64,000 nt of DNA from assembly GCA_965218555.1 (NCBI GenBank), contig OZ244625.1, forward strand, positions 434,001 to 498,000. Direction: 5' to 3'. Under the pieces are notes generated by a model. That model was not told the DNA's origin, searched no databases, and worked only from the letters and a program-made list of their open reading frames with translations. The DNA is from JAPPLB01 sp965218555. Its GTDB lineage: Bacteria > Acidobacteriota > Terriglobia > Bryobacterales > UBA6623. The first letter of the stretch is position 1. Each line of letters begins with the position of its first letter. Positions 63,753 through 64,000 of this stretch are shown here, one piece after another. The translations under genes and the position numbers were made by a program.

Positions 63753-64000
63753 GTCAGCTCCTGCATCTCCGTTAGCAATCGCCATGCCATCGTCGCCCGG
63801 ACGCTGATTCGAAGAAAGATGACTCTTCCCACGCCTCGTTCAGAAACGAGTTCCTCCACGGCACATATCAACTCACGCCTTGAGAATCAATGGCTTGAAG
63901 CCCTGATTCGTCCGGGGATTCCCGGAACCGCACTCCCGAGAAGCCGTGTTCCCTTATGCCAACGCTTCTTTTCCCCCCAGCAACGACTTCGGAGCGACCA

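Noticed and set aside
1..64000. CRISPR arrays, rRNA, integrons, prophage genes
   Set aside because: I saw no regularly spaced repeats, no rRNA sequence and no integrase or phage structural gene anywhere in the window.

Overview
The window is a GC-rich bacterial chromosome segment. Its gene content suggests an acidobacterium of the Solibacteres/Bryobacterales type. The pointers are PSD1/DUF1553 and DUF1501 protein pairs, several Tat-exported Gfo/Idh and DapA-like enzymes, a bacterial microcompartment (BMC) cluster with three pentamer genes, and a TgpA-like transglutaminase. The lineage is inferred from gene content only; there is no rRNA in the window.

Layout. 1-8.1 kb: a PSD1 gene cut by the left edge, a DUF1501 gene, tRNA-Leu(TAA), a GlmS-like SIS isomerase, a secretin and a large cytochrome-c-type PSD1 protein. 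8.3-16 kb: housekeeping (Lon-N protein, SDR, shikimate kinase, LolD-type ATPase, ClpC, DinB-like protein, PilT). 16-20.3 kb: a three-gene minus-strand cluster (Gfo/Idh, nucleoside-type MFS, MatB-like acyl-CoA synthetase). 20.3-27.5 kb: a minus-strand run of TgpA, RimO, YacG, PgpA, an NHL/TIG protein and CinA. 27.6-29.6 kb: a compact BMC operon (class II aldolase, one hexamer, three pentamers). 29.7-39.3 kb: zinc-ribbon rhomboid, MBL hydrolase, tpiA-secG-tRNA-Leu(GAG), larC-metG, cupin and threonine synthase. 39.5-45.6 kb: a CLC protein with a degenerate HtrA/PDZ protein, then a GT-C-like membrane protein with a lipoprotein. 45.9-49.9 kb: a D-aminoacylase gene split by a 2,226-bp IS1-family-like element. 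49.9-56 kb: an exported DapA-like protein, DUF368, a Ca2+/Na+ exchanger, pyruvate kinase and an unknown membrane protein. 56.2-59 kb: a superfamily 1 helicase split in two frames at a T7 tract. 59-64 kb: creatininase family, a transpeptidase-only PBP, MutL and a small membrane protein.

Most notable. (1) The IS-like element has 18-bp perfect terminal inverted repeats and an 8-bp target duplication, and carries three non-transposase genes. Deleting it and one duplication copy restores the D-aminoacylase frame exactly. (2) The helicase has motifs I-II in one frame and III-VI in the -1 frame, joined at T_TTT_TTT in the classic slippery phase. (3) The BMC operon has an aldolase with a C-terminal encapsulation-like helix but no aldehyde dehydrogenase or PduL beside it. 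(4) A 75-bp sequence overlaps the start of the DUF368 gene and recurs about 2.45 kb downstream in a gene-free stretch.

Functional assignments come from motif and family recognition by eye; no database search was run.
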